From: Candidatus Sulfurimonas baltica
GTDB lineage: Bacteria; Campylobacterota; Campylobacteria; Campylobacterales; Sulfurimonadaceae
DNA: 64,000 nt
Direction: 5' to 3'
Assembly (NCBI RefSeq): GCF_015265455.1
Contig: NZ_CP054492.1
Span: 2,294,001 to 2,358,000 of the forward strand
Part shown: piece by piece, positions 7,445 through 16,003 of the stretch
How positions within the stretch are numbered: the stretch's first letter is position 1
Layout: each line of letters begins with the position of its first letter
The notes under the pieces: model-generated
What the model saw: the letters and a program-made list of their open reading frames with translations, nothing else
What the model was told of the DNA's origin: nothing
The model's database searches: none
Program-made: the position numbers and the translations under genes

Positions 7445-8881
7445 TTAAGATGAACAACTCAACTTAAGGTTTTTTGCCTGCTGCGGAGCCGACCTACTAA
7501 GGTGCTCAAGTTCAAAATGCTCTTCAAACGGACTCTGAGCAACCGTAAGTAGCTCCTCTATCATTGAAAAGTCATGTCTCTGCGCTTTTTCTATTGCCTC
7601 TTGCAAAATATGATTTTTTAAAATATATTTTGGGTTTACCTGTAGCATCTCTTTATGTCTATCCTTATTTGACAAACTCTCTTTTTTCAAGCGTTTATCA
7701 TAAGCATCTAACCACTCACTTATTGGTGATTGAAGCTGAGCAAGTTCTAAAATGCCTTGCTTCTCTCCATCATATCTGGATAGTAATCTGAAGAACTTTG
7801 TATAGTCTGTTGGCGAGCTTCCCAAAGCACCCAACATCCACTTTAAAAGTTCAAGGTCACTTTCAAAGGAGTTAAAAAGCCCCATTTTTTTATACATAAT
7901 TGCCAGATACTCTCTCTCATAAACTTCTCCGAAACTCTCCAGTACTTCTAGGGAACTCTCATGATTTACAATAGCCGAGAGAGCAACTGCCAACTGTTGT
8001 AAATTCCAGTGAGCAATCCCCGGCTGGTTTTTAAAACTGTAACGGCCATCTACATCTGTATGGTTACACACATAGTTTGCATCATAGTCATCTAAAAAAG
8101 CAAAAGGACCATAATCAATAGTTCTCCCGTCAATAGACATATTGTCTGTGTTCATAACACCATGGTTAAAACCCACACTCTGCCACTTAGCTACAGTTTT
8201 TGCTGTATTTTTCACAATCTCGCCGTACATTTTCAGGTAAACACCCTCTTCTCCTTTGAGATAAAAAAATGATTCATCTATGACATAATCTGCTAACTTT
8301 TGAAGTTGTGAATGTTCACCTCTTGAGTTAAAATACTCAAAAGTTCCAAAACGCACCCAAGTTGGTGAAAGGCGAAGAACAATAGCACCCTTCTCCCATC
8401 GCTCACGTGCAACATCGGTATCGCTCCCAATAAGAGCTAAAGCACGAGAGGTCTCTATCCCAAGACCATGCATAGCTTCTGACATCAGGTATTCACGGAT
8501 ACTTGAGCGAAGGACGGCTCTTCCATCCCCTTGACGAGAGTAAAGAGTTAGACCTGCCCCTTTTAGTTGCAAGTTTTGCCCATTAACTTTACCCAGATTG
8601 ATTGCTCTGCCATCCCCAAGACGAGGGACAAAGTAACCAAACTGATGACCAGCATAACACATGGAAAAAGTTTTTGAGCCATCAAGTTTGTGGCTGCCGT
8701 TTACAATATTTACAAGATTCTCATCTACACTTATATCATCTTCTATCCCTAAAAGTTTTGCTGCATCTTGTGATGCAGATATAAGAAAAGGGTTTTTCAG
8801 CGGTGTCGGTTCAACCTCGTCAAAAAATATAGAATCCAGACTCATATATGGTGTTGTAAGTTTTAGTTGTGATAATTTCAT
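7445..8881 (-). CDS. selO: Protein adenylyltransferase SelO (YdiU family)
   Basis: A 478-residue pseudokinase-fold enzyme that transfers AMP from ATP to protein Ser/Thr/Tyr and is linked to redox stress. Family motifs are QLKGAGLTLYSRQGDGRAVLRSS-type (around residue 105), the nucleotide/metal region HGVMNTDNMSIDG and IDYGPFAFLDDYD (about 240-267), and GDGRAINLGK. It ends LKLSCSS. The Cys three residues from the end occupies the place of selenocysteine in eukaryotic SelO, so this is a Cys form. It has no signal peptide. It is divergent from the SagB-like gene; the 100-bp gap holds both promoters. Confidence 0.9.
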   Translation of the reverse strand: MKLSQLKLTTPYMSLDSIFFDEVEPTPLKNPFLISASQDAAKLLGIEDDISVDENLVNIVNGSHKLDGSKTFSMCYAGHQFGYFVPRLGDGRAINLGKVNGQNLQLKGAGLTLYSRQGDGRAVLRSSIREYLMSEAMHGLGIETSRALALIGSDTDVARERWEKGAIVLRLSPTWVRFGTFEYFNSRGEHSQLQKLADYVIDESFFYLKGEEGVYLKMYGEIVKNTAKTVAKWQSVGFNHGVMNTDNMSIDGRTIDYGPFAFLDDYDANYVCNHTDVDGRYSFKNQPGIAHWNLQQLAVALSAIVNHESSLEVLESFGEVYEREYLAIMYKKMGLFNSFESDLELLKWMLGALGSSPTDYTKFFRLLSRYDGEKQGILELAQLQSPISEWLDAYDKRLKKESLSNKDRHKEMLQVNPKYILKNHILQEAIEKAQRHDFSMIEELLTVAQSPFEEHFELEHLSRSAPQQAKNLKLSCSS

Positions 8882-8981
8882 AGTTAGCTTTTAACATGTG
8901 AGATATTAAAAATAGCTACACTTAATAAAACAGGCTTTTTTTTAGAGCTTAGCTTAAGATAAATTTATTTAAACTGCGTGC

Positions 8982-10538
8982 ATGAATAAATCACTACAGA
9001 GAGTTTACGAGTACCACGAAACTACAAAACATGCACAACACCGCTATGCCCGCTCGCTCGGGTATATGGACTGGAACACTCAGCCGGACCCGTTTAGAGT
9101 TTACAAAGGGGCTCAAACAATAAAGCTCCCTCTCGCACTTAGCAACACGACTCCGCCATACCATCTTCTTGATGAAGAGTTACCCTCTGCTCCACTTGTT
9201 AAAGAGTCTCTCTCTCAGCTTTTACAGTTCTCTATGGGCATTGCTGCATATAAAGAATCAGGTGGTAGTTCTTGGGCTGTAAGATGTAACGCCTCTAGCG
9301 GAAACTTGCATCCAACAGAGGCATATGTTATTTTGCCACCTCTTTTACAAGAGCAAAACAACTCTACATGTATATATCACTACGCCCCTAAAAATCATGC
9401 TTTAGAAAAACTGGCAGAGTTTAAGAGTTCATTTTGGGAGGGCTTGGCTGAGGGTAGTTTTCTCATTGGTCTCTCAAGCATATCTTGGCGTGAAGTGTGG
9501 AAATACGGGGAGCGTGCTTTTCGCTACACTCAGTTAGATGCCGGACATGCATGGCAGGCTTTTGTTGTCTCAGCAAAGATGCTGGGATGGAAAGTAACAC
9601 GACTTGACAGCGTAAGTGACAGCGACATGTCAACACTTTTAGGCTTGGGACAAAAAGATAGATTTTTTGAATCTGAGAATCCTGACATGTTGCTTGTAAT
9701 ATCTGCTACAGAAGTTGAGCCTTTTATATCTATAGATGGTTTGATTAAGAACACTCCTTTACTCTTTGAAGGTATAGCAAACAGACTTAGTCCAAGCATG
9801 CAAAAATGGGAAATAATTCCACAAATAGAAGAAGCAACTAAAGAGTTTGAGATAGCTCAAAAAAAACTACATGTAGAGAGTTTTAAAAAAACTCCAACCA
9901 AAGAGTCAAAAGATGTAGTGATAGATAGACGAAGCGTACATGTAATGCAAAAAGACATATCCAAAATCACAAAAGAGCAGTTTCATACAATCTTGCAAAG
10001 CGTAGTTCACTCACAAGACGGAAAAGAAAATTCAGCTCATTTGGCTCTATTTGTAAACCGGATAGATGGTTATGAATCAGGTTTGTATATCTTAATTAGA
10101 AATGAGAGGGACAAAGAGAGTTTAGTTAAACAGATGGATGAAAAGTTTGAGTGGAAAAAGACAGAGCTACAAAATCTTTACATGTTAGAAAGTGGAGATT
10201 TTATGGCAACTTCAAAGGCAATAAGTTGTAATCAAGACATTGCAAGTGATGGTGCTTTTTCTCTTGGAATGTTGTGTAACTTTTCACAACAACTACAAGA
10301 GCATGGAGCTCATAGATATAAAGAACTTTACTGGGAGTGCGGGGCTATTGGTCAACAACTATATCTAGAAGCCACTTCCATTGGTCTCTCGGGGACAGGT
10401 ATAGGGTGCTTTTTAGATGATTCGATGCATGATTTACTAGGATTAAAAGATAATCGTTTTCAAATCTTATATCACTTTACTGTTGGTCGAGGATATGTTG
10501 ACAGGAGAATCACAACAAAGCCTGCATATGATTTATAA
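8982..10538 (+). CDS. SagB/ThcOx-type nitroreductase-family dehydrogenase
   Basis: A 518-residue protein with two nitroreductase-like halves. The first (about 75-270) contains RCNASSGNLHPTEAY, the FMN-contact motif of SagB/ThcOx oxidoreductases, and QLDAGHAWQAFVVSAKMLGW. The second (about 310-515) contains IDRRSVHVM, a QQLYLEATSIGLSGTGIGCFLDD stretch and the terminal FTVGRGY. The tandem organisation is typical of stand-alone SagB-like proteins. In peptide clusters SagB oxidises azolines, but no precursor peptide or cyclodehydratase lies nearby, so a general flavin oxidoreductase role is more likely. There is no signal peptide. Confidence 0.8.
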   Translation: MNKSLQRVYEYHETTKHAQHRYARSLGYMDWNTQPDPFRVYKGAQTIKLPLALSNTTPPYHLLDEELPSAPLVKESLSQLLQFSMGIAAYKESGGSSWAVRCNASSGNLHPTEAYVILPPLLQEQNNSTCIYHYAPKNHALEKLAEFKSSFWEGLAEGSFLIGLSSISWREVWKYGERAFRYTQLDAGHAWQAFVVSAKMLGWKVTRLDSVSDSDMSTLLGLGQKDRFFESENPDMLLVISATEVEPFISIDGLIKNTPLLFEGIANRLSPSMQKWEIIPQIEEATKEFEIAQKKLHVESFKKTPTKESKDVVIDRRSVHVMQKDISKITKEQFHTILQSVVHSQDGKENSAHLALFVNRIDGYESGLYILIRNERDKESLVKQMDEKFEWKKTELQNLYMLESGDFMATSKAISCNQDIASDGAFSLGMLCNFSQQLQEHGAHRYKELYWECGAIGQQLYLEATSIGLSGTGIGCFLDDSMHDLLGLKDNRFQILYHFTVGRGYVDRRITTKPAYDL

Positions 10539-10570
10539 TATTTAACTAAAGAAGTTAACAAACAATATTG

Positions 10571-10576
10571 TAAAAT
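10571..10576 (+). promoter_or_regulatory. Candidate -10 (TAAAAT) for the DUF3144 gene
   Basis: TTGTAAAATAACC lies 28 bp before the ATG at 10604. AAAAGGGAAT between the two supplies a good Shine-Dalgarno. The gap to the upstream SagB-like gene is 65 bp, so this gene probably has its own start in addition to any read-through. Confidence 0.45.
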
Positions 10577-10603
10577 AACCAGACACAATTAAAAGGGAAT
10601 ATT

Positions 10604-10915
10604 ATGAGTAAAAATGTAGACACGGATACGCTTTATACAACTGCAGATAAGTTTATAGACCTTGCAAATATACTTTCACAAAAAGATAAATCAGGTACGG
10701 TTGGTTCAGCTTTTCGATTTGCAGCAGCTAGATATAGTGCATTTGAACTATCACTATCTGGTAAAGATTTATCCAAAGAAAGAGAGGAGCTAAAAGAGGG
10801 GCTTTTAAAAGATTATGCTTTAATGCTTGATGAAAACATAGATGTATATATTCGTCACCTAAGAGAAAAAGCTCAGCGAGAAAAATCTCATTCTAAACTA
10901 AAAGTTTTTTCATAA
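10604..10915 (+). CDS. DUF3144 family protein
   Basis: A small 103-residue cytoplasmic helical protein matching DUF3144: ADKFIDLANIL (about 13-23), GSAFRFAAARYSAFE (about 35-49) and a C-terminal helix ENIDVYIRHLREKA. The family is found in many proteobacteria and has no established function. The charged C-terminus ends in KLKVFS. It has its own ribosome-binding site and probably its own promoter. It converges on tkt with a palindromic hairpin between them. Confidence 0.8.
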   Translation: MSKNVDTDTLYTTADKFIDLANILSQKDKSGTVGSAFRFAAARYSAFELSLSGKDLSKEREELKEGLLKDYALMLDENIDVYIRHLREKAQREKSHSKLKVFS

Positions 10916-10930
10916 ACTAAACTATACACT

Positions 10931-10955
10931 TACATGTAGAATAACTCTACATGTA
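10931..10955. terminator. Hairpin from paired CTACATGTAG-type palindromes
   Basis: TACATGTAGA (10931-10940) and TCTACATGTA (10946-10955) form a 10-bp stem with a 5-nt loop. It is centred between the convergent DUF3144 and tkt genes. One arm is an exact CTACATGTAG repeat and the other a one-base variant. The short A/T tracts at both sides are compatible with a bidirectional terminator. Confidence 0.5.
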
Positions 10956-10964
10956 GATAGAAAA

Positions 10965-12884
10965 TTATTTGATTTTTTCTAAAATACTATCTACAGAAAA
11001 ACCAAATTTTTCAAATAACTTTTCTGCTGGAGCTGAAGCACCAAAACTCTCCATTGAAACAACTTCATCTGCTAATTTATACCACTCTAAACCGCGAGCC
11101 GCTTCAATTGCTACTTTTTTTGTATCAGGTTTAATAATTGAGTCTATGTAAGACTTTTCTTGCTCAATAAAAAGGTCATAACAAGGGACAGACACAACAT
11201 TTACAGGGACATCTTTAGCATTTAGTGCCTCTTTAACATTAAGAGCAAGTTCAACTTCCGAGCCTGATGCCATAAGAGTTATAATAGCATTTTCATCACT
11301 TGCCAGAAGATATCCACCTTGAGTTGCAGCCCCCTTTACCGGAGTAGGAAGAACTGAAAGATTTTGACGAGAACAAACAAACGCAGATGGAGATTTACTC
11401 ATTGCCAGTGCTGTCTTCCAAGCTTCAATATTCTCAGCTCCGTCAGCTGGTCTCCAAACATAAAAGTTTGGAAGTGCACGAAACTGACTTAAGTGTTCAA
11501 TTGGCTGATGAGTTGGTCCATCTTCACCAACACCGATAGAGTCATGTGTCCAGATAAAGAACTGTTGGATTCCTGTAAGCGCAGCAATTCTAGCTGCAGG
11601 TTTGAGGTAGTCTGAGAATACAAAAAATGTTGCACTAAAAGGGTTAAGCGGACCATAAAGTGCCATTGCATTTACAATTGAAGCCATTGCATGTTCACGA
11701 ATACCAAAGTAAATATTTCTACCCTTTGGAAATACACCCATATCATTAAGGTTAGTTTTGTTTGATGGGCTTAAATCTGCACTTCCGCCTAAAAAGCTTG
11801 GAACTGCTTTTGCGATAGCGTTCATAATCTTACCATTTGTGTTTCTTGTAGCATCAGCCTTATCAAAAGCCGGCCATTGAATTCTTGAAAAATCTGGACT
11901 TTGTAAAGCTGCAAGTGCCTCATTTTGTTCCATTAATGGGAGAGTTTTTTGTCTGTGAATCCATTCACGCTCAAGTAAATCACCATCTTCAATAGCACAT
12001 CTGAATCTTACCATCACATCTTCATCAACATGAAAACTTTTTGTTGCATCAAATCCGGCAGCTTTTTTTGCCTCTTCAATTACATCCGAACCAAGTGGCG
12101 CACCGTGAGAGTGGTGAGAACCTTCAAGTTTACCGGCACCTTTTGCGATAACAGTATTTGCTATGATTATGGTTGGTTTTTTATTTGATTTTGCAGTAGT
12201 GATTGAAGCATCAATCTCATCAAAGTTATGTCCATCACACTCTAAAACATCCCACCCTTGAGACTCAAATCTCATACGGATATTTTCAGAGATACTTAAG
12301 TCTGTCGAGCCTTCAATAGTAATGCGGTTTGAATCATAAATAAGAATAAGATTGTCAAGCTTGTTGTGTCCAGCGATAGAACATGCTTCATAACTAACAC
12401 CCTCTTCTAAATCGCCATCACCACATAAACAGTAAACATTATGGTCAATAAGCTCCGCAGTCTCAGAGTTAACCTGAGCGCCGACAAATTTAGAAGCCAT
12501 TGAAAAACCAACAGCATTAGCAATACCTTGACCAAGCGGTCCGGTTGTAATCTCAATACCTGCTGTATGGCCAAACTCTGGATGCCCTGGAGTTTTAGAG
12601 TCTAATTGACGAAAGTTTTTTAGATCATTAACTTCTAAGCCATATCCCCAAAGGTAGTAAAGTGAATAAATAAGACCTGTTGCGTGTCCGCCAGAAAAAA
12701 CTAATCTGTCACGGTTTAACCAGTTTGGGTTTTTAGGATTGTGGTTTAAATGCTCACTTAAAACAACTGCAATATCTGCCAAACCCATTGGTGCACCTGG
12801 GTGACCTGAGTTAGCCGCTTGAACCATATCTGCCGCTAAAAATCTTATACTATCTGCCATTTTTTGACGCATTACATTACTCAT
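10965..12884 (-). CDS. tkt: Transketolase
   Basis: A 639-residue TPP enzyme moving two-carbon units in the non-oxidative pentose phosphate pathway. Domains are the N-terminal pyrophosphate-binding domain (1-310; SGHPGAPMGLADI, TGPLGQGIANAVG, GDGDLEEGVSYEA), a pyrimidine domain (about 330-490; GIREHAMASI, FVFSDYLKPA, DSIGVGEDGPTHQPIEH) and a C-terminal domain. The GDG...N metal motif and catalytic His residues are present. Length is normal for the family. ispA lies upstream on the same strand with a 64-bp gap. This supports sugar phosphate supply for nucleotides, aromatics and cell wall. Confidence 0.97.
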   Translation of the reverse strand: MSNVMRQKMADSIRFLAADMVQAANSGHPGAPMGLADIAVVLSEHLNHNPKNPNWLNRDRLVFSGGHATGLIYSLYYLWGYGLEVNDLKNFRQLDSKTPGHPEFGHTAGIEITTGPLGQGIANAVGFSMASKFVGAQVNSETAELIDHNVYCLCGDGDLEEGVSYEACSIAGHNKLDNLILIYDSNRITIEGSTDLSISENIRMRFESQGWDVLECDGHNFDEIDASITTAKSNKKPTIIIANTVIAKGAGKLEGSHHSHGAPLGSDVIEEAKKAAGFDATKSFHVDEDVMVRFRCAIEDGDLLEREWIHRQKTLPLMEQNEALAALQSPDFSRIQWPAFDKADATRNTNGKIMNAIAKAVPSFLGGSADLSPSNKTNLNDMGVFPKGRNIYFGIREHAMASIVNAMALYGPLNPFSATFFVFSDYLKPAARIAALTGIQQFFIWTHDSIGVGEDGPTHQPIEHLSQFRALPNFYVWRPADGAENIEAWKTALAMSKSPSAFVCSRQNLSVLPTPVKGAATQGGYLLASDENAIITLMASGSEVELALNVKEALNAKDVPVNVVSVPCYDLFIEQEKSYIDSIIKPDTKKVAIEAARGLEWYKLADEVVSMESFGASAPAEKLFEKFGFSVDSILEKIK

Positions 12885-12948
12885 TTAATTTCCTTGGTTT
12901 TATTTCTTAATATAGGCGACTAAAGCTTGACTTTTTAAGCCAGAGTCT

Positions 12949-13794
12949 TTATCTATGCCTGTTTATATACTTTGTTAATAGTGGTGAGAGCTCATTTTTC
13001 AAGCTCTCATCAAAACCGTTTAACTCAACTGTTAACTCACCTGCTAAATCATTAGCCTGATTTAGTGCCTCATCTAGACCCAAAAGTGTGACAAAACTGT
13101 TTTTTTCTTCATCATTGTTTGTCAACTTTCCAGCCTCTTGTGAGCTCTGTGTTACATCTAAAATATCATCTTGAATTTGAAAAAGGAGACCAAGCTTTAT
13201 TCCGAAATCATAAAGCTGTTCGCCAAGATCCTCTTTTCCAACAATAATTGCACCCATTTTAAGTGAAGCGGCAATGAGTTTCGCCGTTTTGTTTGTATGC
13301 AAAATTTTCACATCATCTATGCTTAAGGGCTTGTTTTCAAAGTAACAGTCTATTGCCTGACCTAAAACCATCCCGTTTAGTCCACCGTTACTTGCCAACT
13401 CTCTTATAAGCTGAACTCTAGTGTAGTCTGAAAAAGGGGCATTGCTTAAAACTTCAAAAGAGTAGGTGTTTAGAGCATCTCCAACAAGTATTGCGGTGAC
13501 TTCATCAAACTCTACATGTAGAGTTGGTTTCCCTCTGCGAAGAGGTGAGTTATCCATCGCTGGTAAATCATCATGTATAAGCGAATAGGTATGTAAAAGT
13601 TCTATTGCGTAAGCAGCATGACGGGCGCCATCAAGCATTAACGAGTTGTAAGAGTTTACAACACCCAGCAAAAGTGCAGGACGAAATCTCTTTCCACCCG
13701 CACAAAGCATCTTTTGCAGAGCATCCTGATATGTTGGATGAATACTTTTTGATACCGGTAAGTGGCTTAATAAAAAATTCTCAAAGTTTTGCAT
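12949..13794 (-). CDS. ispA: Short-chain polyprenyl diphosphate synthase
   Basis: A 281-residue all-helical prenyltransferase condensing isopentenyl diphosphate with allylic primers. The first Asp-rich motif is LIHDDLPAMDNS (about residues 73-84; DDxxxxD type, with the two extra residues of bacterial farnesyl diphosphate synthases). The second is QIQDDILD (about 206-213). KRFRP near residue 36 binds diphosphate. Farnesyl diphosphate is the likely product, but chain length cannot be certain. It sits between the PDZ protein and tkt on the same strand. Codons inside carry one CTACATGTAG palindrome (13512-13521). Confidence 0.92.
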   Translation of the reverse strand: MQNFENFLLSHLPVSKSIHPTYQDALQKMLCAGGKRFRPALLLGVVNSYNSLMLDGARHAAYAIELLHTYSLIHDDLPAMDNSPLRRGKPTLHVEFDEVTAILVGDALNTYSFEVLSNAPFSDYTRVQLIRELASNGGLNGMVLGQAIDCYFENKPLSIDDVKILHTNKTAKLIAASLKMGAIIVGKEDLGEQLYDFGIKLGLLFQIQDDILDVTQSSQEAGKLTNNDEEKNSFVTLLGLDEALNQANDLAGELTVELNGFDESLKNELSPLLTKYINRHR

Positions 13795-13806
13795 ATGGAA
13801 TTTTAC

Positions 13807-14787
13807 CTAATTTACAGTCACAAAAAACTGAAATTCTTCTCTTTGAAAAAGAAGATTTACCGACTTTTCACTATTGGCTATAATCTCTAATATATCTTGT
13901 TCTTTTTTGATTTTTGTCGTATTTATTTGAAGAAGTTTATCGCCGATTTTAAGCTCATAGTGTTGAGCTTTTTTCTCTATTTTTACAATAAATAAGTTCT
14001 TGTCAAACGATATACCTAAAAATTCTAAAAATGTGTCACTAAGATAACCTCCGCCATATCTTTTTTTGGTTGTCGCTTTTATAACAAGTATCTTATCTTC
14101 ACGCTTAATTTTTATTGTGTGAACAGAACCGATATCGCTAAATAAAATATTTCTCATTAATGTTGCACTATCAATTACATCTTTGCCGTCAAACTCCAAT
14201 ATGCAGTCATCTTTTTTAAATAAATTATTTTTCATAAACGGATTACTAGAGTTAACAATAACAACTTTTTTCTCATCGTGGACTCGAATCCCAATATCTC
14301 CATAAGAGACCTCTTTAGTCTCTAAAAAACGCTCAATATACTCTTTTTCAATTATCCCCTCTGGAGTAACTATGCCCTCTAGAGCGCAACAACTGTTTGT
14401 AAGAAGAGCTAGACCGTAGAGAGGTTCGCTGTATGTTGCAAAACTGTTCAATCCAATCTGGCTTTTTAAAATCTTACCCTCTATCGCTATTGTTCTGTCT
14501 ACAGCGGCAGTTCCAAGCGTAAGATTCTTATTTATTCTAAATGGGTATTTGAATTGATTTTTGTCTTCTATAAGATACAGTGATAAAAAAGGGTCATATT
14601 TAATGATTTTAGCATTTGGAATATTTTTTGAAAAGATTAATAGTTGATTATTGTCTACAGGTATTTGTAGTTGTTGATTTTTTATTGATTTTGAATGATT
14701 AATTTTAAGCTTACAGGAGTCAAAACCACCATCGCATGCAAACAAATTTAAAAGAAGAAGATTAAGAGCTATAAAAAGCCTAAGCAA
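13807..14787 (-). CDS. Secreted PDZ-domain protein
   Basis: A 326-residue protein with an N-terminal signal peptide (about 1-18, then CDGGFDSC). The N-terminal half (20-170) looks like the region before trypsin-like PDZ proteins, but no Ser-His-Asp triad is evident. Two PDZ-like segments follow: one around 170-250 (KKDDCILEFDGKDV) and one around 255-326 (LKIGDKLLQINTTKI). A Cys pair in LLTNSCCALEG is notable. It lies 1 bp after ybaB and 12 bp before ispA, so it is in one operon. A comparable ybaB-linked PDZ gene exists in Helicobacter from memory. Function is unknown; periplasmic protein quality control is possible. Confidence 0.65.
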   Translation of the reverse strand: MLRLFIALNLLLLNLFACDGGFDSCKLKINHSKSIKNQQLQIPVDNNQLLIFSKNIPNAKIIKYDPFLSLYLIEDKNQFKYPFRINKNLTLGTAAVDRTIAIEGKILKSQIGLNSFATYSEPLYGLALLTNSCCALEGIVTPEGIIEKEYIERFLETKEVSYGDIGIRVHDEKKVVIVNSSNPFMKNNLFKKDDCILEFDGKDVIDSATLMRNILFSDIGSVHTIKIKREDKILVIKATTKKRYGGGYLSDTFLEFLGISFDKNLFIVKIEKKAQHYELKIGDKLLQINTTKIKKEQDILEIIANSEKSVNLLFQREEFQFFVTVN

Positions 14788-15105
14788 CTACTTCGCTCCA
14801 AATGGGTTTATATTGCCAATACTGCCTAACATTCCCATAGCACTACTCTGTTTGTTTAGTTCTACCATCTTATTGGCATCGTTTATTGCACCGATAAGTA
14901 AAATTTGAAGTGACATTTTGTCTGATAATAGTGAATCATCAATATTTATATCAATAAGTTCGCCTTTGCCATTTATAGTTACATCAACCAGTCCGCCTCC
15001 ACTTTTAACATTAAAAGTTTTAGACTCAAGTTCAGCTTGAAGTTTATCAGCATTTTCCTGCATACCCTCAAGCATTTTACCCATATCGCCAAGGTTTCCG
15101 AACAT
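14788..15105 (-). CDS. YbaB/EbfC family nucleoid-associated protein
   Basis: A 105-residue protein with the family pattern: Met/Gly-rich start (MFGNLGDMGKMLEGMQENADKL), a central GGGLVDVTINGKGELIDINID strand-turn block, and a C-terminal helix INDANKMVEL. YbaB proteins are tweezer-like dimers that bind DNA and are often located beside recR or dnaX; here the neighbours are panD and a PDZ gene. The start at 15105 is preceded by GTGAGAAATTATA. That weak Shine-Dalgarno also forms the 3' arm of a structured element (15111-15177), so its translation could depend on RNA folding. Confidence 0.9.
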   Translation of the reverse strand: MFGNLGDMGKMLEGMQENADKLQAELESKTFNVKSGGGLVDVTINGKGELIDINIDDSLLSDKMSLQILLIGAINDANKMVELNKQSSAMGMLGSIGNINPFGAK

Positions 15106-15110
15106 TATAA

Positions 15111-15177
15111 TTTCTCACAAATAAGCAACAAGTCAGTGACTTGTTTAGTAACTAAAGCTACACCATTGGGTGAGAAA
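15111..15177 (-). repeat. Three-stem structured element, copy A (ybaB leader)
   Basis: An outer 8-bp stem pairs 15111-15118 with 15170-15177 (TTTCTCAC / GTGAGAAA). Inside are a perfect 8-bp hairpin (15128-15135 / 15137-15144) and a CACC-ATTG-GGTG hairpin (15161-15172). The stretch ACTAAAGCTACACC (15151-15164) is identical to one in copy B at 22512-22580, and both end GGTGAGAA. The inner hairpin and outer stem share bases and exclude each other. It lies between panD and ybaB, 6 bp from the ybaB start. RNA function is inference. Confidence 0.55.
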
Positions 15178-15192
15178 GAATTAAAATTCATT

Positions 15193-15558
15193 TTAGATAC
15201 TTTCCGCCACATAATCAATGTTATTGTTATCATCTAAAATAACAACTTTAGGTTTATAAGTCTCTAAATCTTTCTCATCATAAGTTGCATAGGCAACTAT
15301 AATAACTTTATCACCCTTATGAACTTTTCTTGCAGCTGCGCCGTTTAAACAAATATCTCTTTTTCCACGCTCACCCAAGATTATGTATGTAGAAAATCTT
15401 TCGCCGTTGTTAACGTTTAAAATTTCTACTTTTTGTCCAATTCTCATCTTCGCAGCCTCTAAAAGCTCTTCATCTATTGTAATAGAGCCAACATAGTTTA
15501 GATTAGCATCGGTTACAGTAGCACGATGAATTTTACTGTATAACATCTCTATCGTCAT
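15193..15558 (-). CDS. panD: Aspartate 1-decarboxylase proenzyme
   Basis: A 121-residue enzyme making beta-alanine from L-aspartate for pantothenate and CoA. The chain self-cleaves between Gly24 and Ser25 (NYVGSITID) to leave a pyruvoyl cofactor on the new N-terminus. Other active site landmarks are the conserved Lys9 region ([10 protein letters not shown]), Tyr58-type [20 protein letters not shown], and [10 protein letters not shown]. Length is typical (about 115-130). It is transcribed leftward, between the upstream ferredoxin gene (9-bp gap) and ybaB. Confidence 0.96.
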   Translation of the reverse strand: MTIEMLYSKIHRATVTDANLNYVGSITIDEELLEAAKMRIGQKVEILNVNNGERFSTYIILGERGKRDICLNGAAARKVHKGDKVIIVAYATYDEKDLETYKPKVVILDDNNNIDYVAESI

Positions 15559-15567
15559 ATTATTTTC

Positions 15568-15942
15568 CTATATTCCCATCTGTTTTTTCATATCAGCGGG
15601 AGTTATTGGAGCATCCCACAATTCTGAGCTTATTACAAACTCTTCTACTATATTTCCGCCAATAATATGTTCAGATACAATTCTGTCTATTATCTCTTTT
15701 GTAAGGCCGGCATACATAATGTGACCAGGTTCAACCAGCATAACAGGTCCAGAAGAGCAGCGGTTCAAACAAGAAGTTCTTATAGGTTGAACAGTTCCCA
15801 TAATTCCCTCTTTCATCAGCTTTTGTGCTAAATACTGAAATAAATCTTGTGTGTCAGGTGTAACGCATGATGGTTTTGGCATACCCGGAGGAGCTGATTG
15901 CTCACATTTAAACATATAAAATGCTGGTTGAGGAATACCCAT
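15568..15942 (-). CDS. Thioredoxin-like [2Fe-2S] ferredoxin
   Basis: A 124-residue protein of the (2Fe-2S) ferredoxin domain family related to the NuoE/Shethna-type thioredoxin-like ferredoxins. Four cysteines fit cluster binding: Cys13 (FKCEQSAPPG), Cys26, Cys58 and Cys62 (TSCLNRCSSGPVMLV). The PGHIMYAGLT and DRIVSEHI segments are typical of its C-terminal half. It is cytoplasmic; the redox partner is not known. It is located in the murE-panD operon without an obvious dedicated partner, as in related Campylobacterota from memory. Confidence 0.8.
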   Translation of the reverse strand: MGIPQPAFYMFKCEQSAPPGMPKPSCVTPDTQDLFQYLAQKLMKEGIMGTVQPIRTSCLNRCSSGPVMLVEPGHIMYAGLTKEIIDRIVSEHIIGGNIVEEFVISSELWDAPITPADMKKQMGI

Positions 15943-16003
15943 TTTACTATCCTTAATATTTTTCGAGATTATATCTAAAATAAATTGATATAACTTTAAG
16001 CTT

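Noticed and set aside
8982-10538. A peptide-azole (bacteriocin) cluster around the SagB-like gene
   Set aside because: No SagC/D cyclodehydratase, precursor peptide or transporter is adjacent; neighbours are selO and DUF3144.
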